64,000 bases of DNA. Source: Pseudomonas sp. MRSN 12121. Lineage in GTDB: Bacteria > Pseudomonadota > Gammaproteobacteria > Pseudomonadales > Pseudomonadaceae. This document shows, piece after piece, positions 42,604-49,798 of the stretch. Below the pieces are notes generated by a model. It saw only the letters and a program-made list of their open reading frames with translations. It had not been told where the DNA came from and did no database searches. The DNA is taken from contig NZ_CP010892.1 in the NCBI RefSeq assembly GCF_000931465.1, positions 5,231,388 to 5,295,387 on the forward strand, given 5' to 3'. Position numbers and translations under genes: made by a program. The first letter of the stretch is position 1. Each line of letters begins with the position of its first letter.

Positions 42604-43113
42604 ATGTTGGTCAGTGCCCACGCCACCTCGGCGATCCAGCCTTCCCAGCGGTCCGACCTGGACCCGACCACCGCTGCCGCCAGCGCGCTGTACAGCGGCC
42701 TGATGCAGAACGTGCAGAACGCCGCGACCTTCCAGGCGTCCCAGGCCGTGCAGCAGGCCAGCAACACCGTCAACGACAATGTCGCGGCGGCCTTCGCCAA
42801 GACCCGCGTGCTGTTGCAAGCCACCCCGCCGGCCAGCGGCACCGCGCAGACCAACAGCGCCACCCAGGGTTCGGCGGTGGACGAGTTCAAGGACTACATG
42901 AGCAAGTCTCCCGAACAGCGGATGCGCGACCAGATCCTCAACGAAATGGGGATTACCGAGGAAGACCTGAAAAACATGCCGCCGGAGAAACAACAGGCCG
43001 TGGCTCAGGAAATAGCCCAACGGGTCCAGGACAAGCTGAAACTGGCGCAGGTCGAGAAAGACCACAGCGGCGTCGCTACCCAGGTCGCCGACAAGTTCCT
43101 CGCCTCGTTGTAA
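42604..43113 (+). CDS. Hypothetical 169-residue protein
   Basis: A soluble, Gln/Ala/Thr-rich protein with a low-complexity N-terminal half (TTAAASALYSGLMQNVQNAA) and a charged helical C-terminal half: SPEQRMRDQILNEMGI, then EEDLKNMPPEKQQAVAQEIA. No signal peptide or membrane segment is seen. Codon use matches the chromosome and a strong hairpin follows, so it is likely real. No family was recognised; the C-terminal helix could be a protein-binding segment. Confidence 0.75.
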   Translation: MLVSAHATSAIQPSQRSDLDPTTAAASALYSGLMQNVQNAATFQASQAVQQASNTVNDNVAAAFAKTRVLLQATPPASGTAQTNSATQGSAVDEFKDYMSKSPEQRMRDQILNEMGITEEDLKNMPPEKQQAVAQEIAQRVQDKLKLAQVEKDHSGVATQVADKFLASL

Positions 43114-43141
43114 GCCACGCAACACGCAACAACCGCTCAGC

Positions 43142-43173
43142 GCACAAGGGCTCCCCATGGGGAGCCCTTGTGC
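43142..43173. terminator. Bidirectional terminator-like palindrome
   Basis: GCACAAGGGCTCCCC-AT-GGGGAGCCCTTGTGC, a perfect 15-bp stem, lies between the 169-residue protein gene and the convergent LysR gene. It has little T-tract, so it may act as a hairpin block more than a classical terminator. Confidence 0.8.
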
Positions 43174-43199
43174 ATTTCGCCACGCCGCATCGCCCGGAC

Positions 43200-44072
43200 T
43201 CAGCCCGCATCCAGCATCTCGAGCAAGGCACGCAACGCCGGCGATGGCGCGCTGCCCTCGGCCGGCACCAGGGCGAAACTGCGCGGGATCGGCACGCTCA
43301 GCGGCAACACGCACAGGCCGTGGCGTTGCTCCGGCAAGGTCAGCTGCGGCACCAGGGTCACCCCCACCTGCTCGCGCACCAGGGTGAAGGCGCTGCTCCA
43401 CTCCCGCACCTCGACCCGTACATCCGCCAGCGCCAGGCCGGCCTCCGCCGCCAGGCTCCGGGCGTTGGTCGAGCAACCGCCGGTGGCCAGCACGAAGGGC
43501 TCGCGCACCAGTTCCTGCAAGTCCACGCCCTGCTCCTGGCCACGCCGCGCCAGGGCATGCCCGGCCGGCAGCACCGCCACCCAGGTGTCGCGCCCCAACA
43601 GGCCGGCGCTACGCTGGGGCGCCGGATTGAGCACCACGCCGGCATCGACCAGCCGGGCGTCGAGCAAGGCCTCGACTTCATCGTCGCTGACCTCCAGCGC
43701 CACCACCTGGATACCCGGGTACAACTGCTTGAAACGCCGCAACAGCGGCGGCAGGAAGGTCGCCAGCACCATGGGAAAACTGGCCAGGCGGATCGTGCCC
43801 CGCAGCAGGTCCCGACTGGCGTCCGCGGTCTCGCGGATGGTCTGCAACGCCGCGAGCATCAGCCGCGCCTGCTCGATCACCTGCTCGCCGACGGCGGTGG
43901 GCAGGGCCTGGCGATTCTCGCGCACGAACAGCTGCACGCCGAGGTTGTCCTCGAGCTGCGCCAGGGCCTGGCTGGCGCCGGACTGGGTCATGCCGACCCG
44001 CTCGGCGGCGCGGGTGATGGTACCGGTATCCGCCACGGCCACCAGCATGCGCCAGTGCATCAGGTTCATCAT
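43200..44072 (-). CDS. LysR-family transcriptional regulator
   Basis: The 290-residue regulator has the HTH at the N-terminus (WRMLVAVADTGTITRAAERVGMTQSGASQALAQLE) over residues about 6-42, then an effector domain. ATG 44072 or 44069 follows AAGGACA at a long spacing; the longer frame upstream would start in the divergent promoter. It is divergent from the GST at 44169. Confidence 0.88.
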   Translation of the reverse strand: MMNLMHWRMLVAVADTGTITRAAERVGMTQSGASQALAQLEDNLGVQLFVRENRQALPTAVGEQVIEQARLMLAALQTIRETADASRDLLRGTIRLASFPMVLATFLPPLLRRFKQLYPGIQVVALEVSDDEVEALLDARLVDAGVVLNPAPQRSAGLLGRDTWVAVLPAGHALARRGQEQGVDLQELVREPFVLATGGCSTNARSLAAEAGLALADVRVEVREWSSAFTLVREQVGVTLVPQLTLPEQRHGLCVLPLSVPIPRSFALVPAEGSAPSPALRALLEMLDAG

Positions 44073-44168
44073 GGCAGTAGCTGTCCTTATGGATAGTTCT
44101 TGAAAGAGTAATTTTACTGAGGGCAACGCGCACTATGACACTGGTCTCCCCTTTCCGGAGAGTCCTCG

Positions 44169-44777
44169 ATGAACCTGTATTTTTCGCCCGATGCCTGCTC
44201 GCTGGCCCCGCATATCGTCCTGCGTGAACTGGCGCTGCCGTTCCGCCTGGTGCGGGTCGACAACCGCCGCAAGCTCACCGCCGACGGCGCCGACTTCCTG
44301 GCAATCAATCCCAAGGGTTACGTGGCGGCGCTGGAGCTGGACGACGGCCAGGTGCTGACCGAGGGCCCGGCGATCCTGCAATACCTGGCCGACCTCGAGC
44401 CCCGCGCGGGCCTGGCGCCGGCCAACGGCAGCTGGCCGCGGGTGCGCCTGCAGGAGATGCTCAATTTCGTCTCCAGCGAGATCCATGGCGGCCTCGGCTG
44501 GCTGTTCAACGACGAGTTTCCCGAAGCGACCCTGGCCCTGATCCGGCAGAAGCTGTTCAAGCGCCTGGGGCTGTTGAACCGTACCCTGGAACGGCAGGAC
44601 TACCTCTTAGGCGCAACCTTCAGCGTCGCCGACGCCTACCTGTTCACCGTACTGCGCTGGACCACCGGCTTCGCCATCGACCTGGCGCAATGGCCCGCGC
44701 TGGCCCGCTTCCAGGCACGTATCGCACAGCGCCAAGCCGTACAGGCGGCCCTGGCGGCCGAGGCAGCCTCGTCCTAG
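44169..44777 (+). CDS. Glutathione S-transferase, beta-class-like
   Basis: The 202-residue protein starts MNLYFSPDACSLAPHI, with Cys10 as in bacterial beta-class GSTs. The glutathione contact segment is GYVAALELDDGQVLTEGPAI. CGGAGAG precedes the ATG. It is divergent from a LysR gene that probably controls it. Confidence 0.92.
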   Translation: MNLYFSPDACSLAPHIVLRELALPFRLVRVDNRRKLTADGADFLAINPKGYVAALELDDGQVLTEGPAILQYLADLEPRAGLAPANGSWPRVRLQEMLNFVSSEIHGGLGWLFNDEFPEATLALIRQKLFKRLGLLNRTLERQDYLLGATFSVADAYLFTVLRWTTGFAIDLAQWPALARFQARIAQRQAVQAALAAEAASS

Positions 44778-45102
44778 CGACCGGCTTGCCCGCGATCGCA
44801 ATCGCCCTGACACACCGCATCGCCGGCAAGCCGGGCTCCTACGAAAAGCCGCCCCCCCCCAACCGTAGGAGCGAGGCTTGCCCGCGATGGCGATCACCCT
44901 GGCACACCGCGGTGCCCGCATCGCCGGCAAGCCGGCTCCTACGAAAAGCCGACCCACCCCGGCTGTAGGAGCGAGGCTTGCCCGCGATCGCGATCGCCCT
45001 GGCGCACCGCGGCGCCTGTATCGCCGGCAAGCCGGGCTCCTACGAAAAGCTGGGCCGCACCGACCGTAGGAGCGAGGCTTGCCCGCGAGGGCCGTCGCCC
45101 CT
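44778..45102. repeat. Tandem REP array with ~100-bp period
   Basis: No gene lies in this 325-base stretch. GTAGGAGCGAGGCTTGCCCG begins at 44865, 44965 and 45066, each followed by CGCCGGCAAGCC-GGCTCCTAC after about 50 bases, with a partial copy at the left end. The unit is a REP doublet plus a short linker (ACGAAAAGC). The array separates the GST gene from the convergent lyase gene. Confidence 0.93.
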
Positions 45103-46581
45103 TCACTCCAACCCGCCGCGTTCGATAAATTCGCTCAGCGCCAGCACATCCACCGAGCCCGGCCGGTCCTGGTCGAGGAAGGCCACCTGGCTGCGTACCG
45201 CGCGATGAATGCGCGCGCTGCCGCTGCCCAGTTGCAGGTCGCCGCGCAGGTCGATGGCCTGGGCGGCGACAATCAGCTCGATGCTCGCCAGCCAGCCCAG
45301 GCGCCGGACCAGTTGCCGGGTTTTCTCGATCACCGCCAGGGCCTGGCCGGCATAGTCCTCGACCCGGTCGGCGACCGGCACGCAGACCGCCGGCAGCGGA
45401 TTGGCCAGGTGGCCGATCTCTGCCAGCAGCGCGGCGGCGGTCCGTTGCAGGGCTGCCATGCCGACCTGCCCGGAGCGCTCGCTGAGGAACCGAGGCAACT
45501 CGCTGGACGCCGGCGACAGCAGCTTGGCGATGCGCTCGGCGCAGCAGGCCGCCGCCCGGCTCAGGGCCAGCCCCAGGCTCTCCCCGGCGAGCGCCAGATG
45601 GGTGCTGTCGAAATTGGCGGTGGCCAGCACCTGCCGCTCCTCGTCGATCAGCGCCGGGTTGTCGGCGCCGCTGGCCAGTTCCACCTGCAGCTGTTCGCGC
45701 AGTTGCGCCCAGGCGTACCGCGCCGCGCCCTGGACCACGCCGGCACAACGAAAACTCAAGGGGTCTTGCAGGCGCCGCGCGCCGCCGGGCTGCTGCAACG
45801 AGCTGCCGTCGAGCAACGCCAGCAGCGCCGCCGATTGCTCGGCCTGCCCCGGCGCCGGGCGCAGGCGCGAAGCCCAGGGCTGGAAGGGGCTGAGGTTGGC
45901 CCGATAGCCTTCGCACGCCAGCGCCAGCGCCGCCAACAGGCTGTCCAGCGCGCGGTCGGCCTCGGCCAGCAACAAGGCCCCCAGGCCGACGCTCGCGGCA
46001 TTCGCCGAGACCAGCGCCAGGCCGTCCTTGTCCACCAGCCGCGCCGGTGGCAGGCCATTGCGCCGCAGGGCTTCCCGCGCCGGCATGCGCTCGTCGCGCC
46101 ACTGCACCCAGCCTTCGCCGAGCAGGGCCAGGCTCAGGTGCGCCAGCGGCGCCAGGTCGCTTTCGCCCAGGGAGCCCAGCAACGGCACCTCGGGCTCGAT
46201 CCCGGCATTGAGCAAGGCCAGCAGGCTGTCGGCGCTGGCCAGGGAAATCCCCGAACGGCCCTGGGCCAGCCCGGCCAGGCGCGCAGCCAGCATGGCCCGC
46301 AGCTCGGCCCGCGTGGCCAGGCGCCCAAGGCCCACGGCGCGGCCCAGGGGGATGCGCCGTTGCCGGTCGTCATCCGCCTGGCTGAGGTCGACGTCCACCG
46401 CAGCGCCCAGGCCGGTGGTCACGCCATAGATCGAATCGCCCGCGGCCATCCGCTCGCGCAACAACCGGTGGCCGGCGTCGATCCGTTGCCGGGCCGACGG
46501 GGTAAATTGCAGCCCCGCGTCTTCCCGGGCCACCCGCAGCAGGTCCGCCAGCGCCAGGCCCTCCGGGCCCAGGCCGATCAT
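45103..46581 (-). CDS. HAL/PAL-family lyase lacking the MIO triad
   Basis: The 492-residue protein aligns by eye along the whole histidine/phenylalanine ammonia-lyase fold. The catalytic Tyr of YGVTTGLG is kept (Y52), as are QDP-SFRC with R278, D307-N308-P309 and E388. The segment that forms the MIO cofactor, normally GASGDLAPLAH, reads GESDLAPLAH (139-148): Ala is Glu, Gly is deleted, in frame. The usual Tyr of QDPYS is Leu275 and the Asn of LLNGT is Ser192. It therefore cannot make MIO and must do other chemistry, for example elimination of a better leaving group such as a tertiary amine, as I recall for MIO-free ergothionase; or it is inactive. It overlaps the upstream OCD gene by four bases; last gene of the putative operon. 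Confidence 0.85.
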   Translation of the reverse strand: MIGLGPEGLALADLLRVAREDAGLQFTPSARQRIDAGHRLLRERMAAGDSIYGVTTGLGAAVDVDLSQADDDRQRRIPLGRAVGLGRLATRAELRAMLAARLAGLAQGRSGISLASADSLLALLNAGIEPEVPLLGSLGESDLAPLAHLSLALLGEGWVQWRDERMPAREALRRNGLPPARLVDKDGLALVSANAASVGLGALLLAEADRALDSLLAALALACEGYRANLSPFQPWASRLRPAPGQAEQSAALLALLDGSSLQQPGGARRLQDPLSFRCAGVVQGAARYAWAQLREQLQVELASGADNPALIDEERQVLATANFDSTHLALAGESLGLALSRAAACCAERIAKLLSPASSELPRFLSERSGQVGMAALQRTAAALLAEIGHLANPLPAVCVPVADRVEDYAGQALAVIEKTRQLVRRLGWLASIELIVAAQAIDLRGDLQLGSGSARIHRAVRSQVAFLDQDRPGSVDVLALSEFIERGGLE

Positions 46582-47582
46582 GCGAAACGCAGCCGCTGGC
46601 CGATGCCCAGGCGCCGGGCCTTCTGCAGCAGCGCATGGCCCAGGGCGATATCGCTGAGGCTCAGGCCGCGGTGCCAGAACAGGATGGTTTCCGTGGCGCT
46701 CTGCCGGCCGCTGCGCAGCCCGGCGACGATCTGCCCGAGCTCGGCGTGCAGGGTTCGCTCACTCAGCTTGCCGGCCTCGACATGCGCCCGCAGCGCACCG
46801 AAGAGCCCACCCTTGCACTGGCCCCAATCGTCCACCACCAGCTTGTCCATGATGTCGGTCAGCGACAGCTCCACCGCGCTCATGGTGCCGTAGGGCACGA
46901 CAAAGGCCCCCGGCTCGATCCACTCGGTGCGCAGCAACGGTTCGGGCTGGTTCAGCCGCGACGCCTCGACCACGATGTCCGCGCCGCGCACCGCGCTCTC
47001 CCAATCGCGGGTCACGCTCACCGGCTTGCCGAGGTCGCGGCGCAGGCGTTCGGCAAAGGCCTCGCGGCTGTCTTCGCGGCGCGAGTGCACGCGGATCTCC
47101 TCGAAGTCGAACAGGTGGTCGAGCAAGCGCACGTTCCAGTACGCCGTGCCGCGCGCGCCGATATGCGCCAGCACCTTGCTGTCCGGACGGGCCAGGTATT
47201 TGGCGCCGATGGCGGTGATCGCGCCGGTGCGCATATCGGTGATCGCCGAGGCGTCGAGAATGGCCTGGGGCACGCCGGTGGCCGGGTCCAGCAGGTTGAG
47301 GATCGCCAGTTCCGAGGGCAGGCCCTGCTGGTAGTTGTCGACGAAATCGCCCACCACCTTGACCCCGGCGCGGCCGATGTCGCCACCCAGCACGCCGCGC
47401 AGCACGTTGAAATGGCCGTTGGCCTCACCCCCGGGAATCAGGTGGGTACGCGGCTCGATTACCGCCTCGCCGCGGCCCTGGAGCGCCAGGCCGGCCTCGA
47501 CGGCGGCGAGGATTTCAGCGTTGTCGAGGGCCAGTTCGGCGATGTCCGGGCCATTGAGAAAGTCGATATAGATAGGTCGCAT
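46578..47582 (-). CDS. Ornithine cyclodeaminase / mu-crystallin family protein
   Basis: The 334-residue NAD(P)-dependent protein has the family pattern: GHFNVLRGVLGG-type N-terminal half, then DASAITDMRTGAITAIGAKYLA (family signature) and AHIGARGTAYWNVRLL. The dinucleotide-binding loop reads GARGTA rather than the standard GxGxxA. Members are cyclodeaminases, imine reductases or amino-acid dehydrogenase-like enzymes. ATG 47582 follows GCGAG; GTG 47591 is possible and would overlap the upstream stop. Operon context with the MIO-less lyase suggests it handles an amino- or imino-acid product. Confidence 0.88.
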   Translation of the reverse strand: MRPIYIDFLNGPDIAELALDNAEILAAVEAGLALQGRGEAVIEPRTHLIPGGEANGHFNVLRGVLGGDIGRAGVKVVGDFVDNYQQGLPSELAILNLLDPATGVPQAILDASAITDMRTGAITAIGAKYLARPDSKVLAHIGARGTAYWNVRLLDHLFDFEEIRVHSRREDSREAFAERLRRDLGKPVSVTRDWESAVRGADIVVEASRLNQPEPLLRTEWIEPGAFVVPYGTMSAVELSLTDIMDKLVVDDWGQCKGGLFGALRAHVEAGKLSERTLHAELGQIVAGLRSGRQSATETILFWHRGLSLSDIALGHALLQKARRLGIGQRLRFA

Positions 47583-47587
47583 GGCAG

Positions 47588-48517
47588 TCACTCGCTCTTG
47601 AACACGGCTTGCTCGATCCGCACCGCCCTGGGGATCAGGCGATTGGCGAGGAACAGGTCGGCGGTGCGCTGCTGGCTGGCGACGACCCGGGCGTCGATGC
47701 CCTGCAAGGGCGCGCGCGAACGATGGCTGAAGTAGCTTTCCACCACCGCCCGTTGCAGGCCGAGAATCCGCGTCATGCTGTCGATGCTGGCGTCGCGCTG
47801 GTCGAAGGACAGTTGCTGGGCCGCGCCGAACGCCTTGAGGATCGACGCCACGGCGGCGCCGTGCTGGCGCAGGAAGGCGCCGCTGGCGACGTAGAAGCTG
47901 CCGCCGGAATCCAGGCCCTGGCCGTCGCTCAGCAGCCGGGCGCTGCCATCGAGCAGCGCAGCCGAGTAGTAAGGGTCCCAGATCACCCAGGCATCCAGCT
48001 TGCCTTGCTCGAACGCGGCGCGGGCATCGGCCGGCGACAGGTACAGCAGGTTCACGTCGGTGAGTTTCAGGCCGGCGCGCTGGGCGCTCTTGAGGAAGAA
48101 GTTGTGCGCGCTGGAGCCCTTGAGCAGCGCCACGCGCTTGCCCTTGAGGTCGGCCAGGCCCTGGGCCTGGCTGCCCTTGGGCACCAGGATCGCCTCGGTC
48201 TTGCCGTCGCTCGGCTCGACGCCGATGTATTGCAGGTCGATGCCCGCGGCCTGGGCGAAGATCGGCGGGATGTCGCCGATATTACCCACATCCACGCTGC
48301 CGCCGTTGAGCGCCTCGATCAGTTGCGGGCCGCCGGGAAATTCGATCCATTGCACCTGGGTGCCGGGCAGGGCCTTTTCCAGCAACTGGTGCTCACGGGC
48401 CAGGACCATGCTCACCGAGCTTTTCTGATAACCGATCCGCAATTGCCCAGGCTCCCCGGCCAGGGCCAGCGAAGCGCAGAGCGTAAGACACAGGGTGACG
48501 ATAAAACCTTTGAACAT
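47588..48517 (-). CDS. ABC substrate-binding protein, SsuA/TauA type
   Basis: The 309-residue exported protein has a signal peptide (1-21) then RIGYQKSSVSMVLAREHQLLE and WIEFPGGPQLIEALNGGSVDVGNIGDIPPI, the NMT1/SsuA-like core. The pattern fits binding of aliphatic sulfonates or other nitrogen/sulfur compounds. GGGAG six bases before ATG 48517. No permease or ATPase gene is nearby, so it must share a transporter encoded elsewhere. It is followed directly by the OCD gene. Confidence 0.9.
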   Translation of the reverse strand: MFKGFIVTLCLTLCASLALAGEPGQLRIGYQKSSVSMVLAREHQLLEKALPGTQVQWIEFPGGPQLIEALNGGSVDVGNIGDIPPIFAQAAGIDLQYIGVEPSDGKTEAILVPKGSQAQGLADLKGKRVALLKGSSAHNFFLKSAQRAGLKLTDVNLLYLSPADARAAFEQGKLDAWVIWDPYYSAALLDGSARLLSDGQGLDSGGSFYVASGAFLRQHGAAVASILKAFGAAQQLSFDQRDASIDSMTRILGLQRAVVESYFSHRSRAPLQGIDARVVASQQRTADLFLANRLIPRAVRIEQAVFKSE

Positions 48518-48552
48518 GAATGACTCCCAAACCCATTGAAAAAACGCCTCCT

Positions 48553-48715
48553 GTAGGAGCGAGGCCTGCCCGCGATAGCGGTTTGTCTGGCACACCGCGG
48601 CGCCTGCATCGCCGGCAAGCCTGGCTCCTACAAAAGCAGAGCCACGCCAACTGTAGGAGCGAGGCTTGCCCGCGATAGCGATGGCCCTGACACAGCGCGT
48701 TGCCGGCCACTGGCG
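48553..48715. repeat. Two REP units, ~100 bp apart
   Basis: GTAGGAGCGAGGCCTGCCCG starts at 48553 and GTAGGAGCGAGGCTTGCCCG at 48653. The first is a full doublet closing at GCCTGGCTCCTAC; the second stays open. They lie inside the gap between the two binding-protein genes, so they may tune mRNA stability in the operon. Confidence 0.88.
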
Positions 48716-48721
48716 GGCGGG

Positions 48722-49735
48722 CTACAGGGCGGCGCGAACGCGGCCGGCGACGTCGCTCGGCACCCAGCCCTGCCAGACCTGCGGCTGCTCGCGCAGGAAG
48801 GCCTCGGCGACCTGGCGCGGTGGCTGGCGCGTCTCGCTCATCTGCCCCAGGGTGCGGTTCAGCAGGTCGATGGGCAGGTCGACCTTTTCAAAGAAACTCA
48901 CCAGTTCCGGGTACTGCGCCTTGAACGGCGCCGACACGCCGATGGCCAGGTGCGCCGGCATCGAACGGGTGCCCCGCGGATGGGGGTTGCTGGCGTCGGC
49001 CAGGGTCTTCCAGGCCTCGGCATCGAAGGCCGGCTCGTCCAGCTTCACCAGCTTGAACTTGCCCAGCAGCGGCGTCGGCGACCAGTAGTAGAACAACACC
49101 GGTTTGCCGCGGCGGATCGACGAGCTGACCTCGGCGTCCAGGGCCGCACCGGAGCCGGTGCGGAAGTTCACGAAGCTGTCGCTCAGGCCATAGGCCTTGA
49201 GCTTCTGGCTGTTGACGATTTCCGAGGTCCAGCCGGTGGGACTGTTGAGGAAACGCCCGCGAGCGGGGTCTTCCGGATCGCGGAACACCTCCTTGTAGCG
49301 GGCCAGGTCGGCCACCGACTTCAGCTCCGGCGCCAGTGGTGCGATACCGCGCGCGGCATCGCCCTTGATCACGTATTCCGGCACCCACCAGCCTTCGGTG
49401 GCGCCCTTGACCGTGTCGCCCAGGCCGAACACCTTGCCCTCGGCTTCGGCCTTGACCCAGGCCGGGCTGCGTCCGGCCCATTCTTCGCCGATCACCTGGA
49501 TATCGTTCTTGGCCAGTGCCGCTTCCAGGCTCACGGTGCTACCGGGCAGGGTCTCGGTCGGGTAGCCGTAGCCTTTCTCGACGATCAGCCGCAGCACCTC
49601 GGTGATCAGGCTGCCGCTTTCCCAGGTGATGTCGCCGAAGTGGATCGGCGCCGGCTTGTCCGCCGCCGGGGCCTGCTGGGCCAGCAGGCCGAGGGTCAGC
49701 AGCGAAGTGCCGAGCAGGTGTCTGATGATCTTCAT
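48722..49735 (-). CDS. ABC substrate-binding protein, OpuAC/ProX (glycine betaine) type
   Basis: The 337-residue periplasmic protein has a signal peptide (1-24, cut after PAA) and the OpuAC-type core: IHFGDITWESGSLITEVLRLI, then EEWAGR, EGWWVPEYV and FYYWSPTPLL. The scattered Trp and Tyr are typical of the aromatic boxes that hold quaternary ammonium groups in this family. AGAGG six bases before ATG 49735. It lies just after the TonB receptor and, as with the next gene, no permease or ATPase accompanies it. Confidence 0.9.
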   Translation of the reverse strand: MKIIRHLLGTSLLTLGLLAQQAPAADKPAPIHFGDITWESGSLITEVLRLIVEKGYGYPTETLPGSTVSLEAALAKNDIQVIGEEWAGRSPAWVKAEAEGKVFGLGDTVKGATEGWWVPEYVIKGDAARGIAPLAPELKSVADLARYKEVFRDPEDPARGRFLNSPTGWTSEIVNSQKLKAYGLSDSFVNFRTGSGAALDAEVSSSIRRGKPVLFYYWSPTPLLGKFKLVKLDEPAFDAEAWKTLADASNPHPRGTRSMPAHLAIGVSAPFKAQYPELVSFFEKVDLPIDLLNRTLGQMSETRQPPRQVAEAFLREQPQVWQGWVPSDVAGRVRAAL

Positions 49736-49798
49736 GGTGAACCTCTTGCTTGGTGTGCGTGGCGCCCCGTGGCCGCCGGCAGCGGCCACGAGGGGCGG

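Noticed and set aside
46140..46190. A sequencing error causing loss of the MIO triad
   Set aside because: The change is an in-frame three-base loss together with a separate Ala to Glu change, with conserved sequence on both sides, and other MIO-contact residues are changed too.
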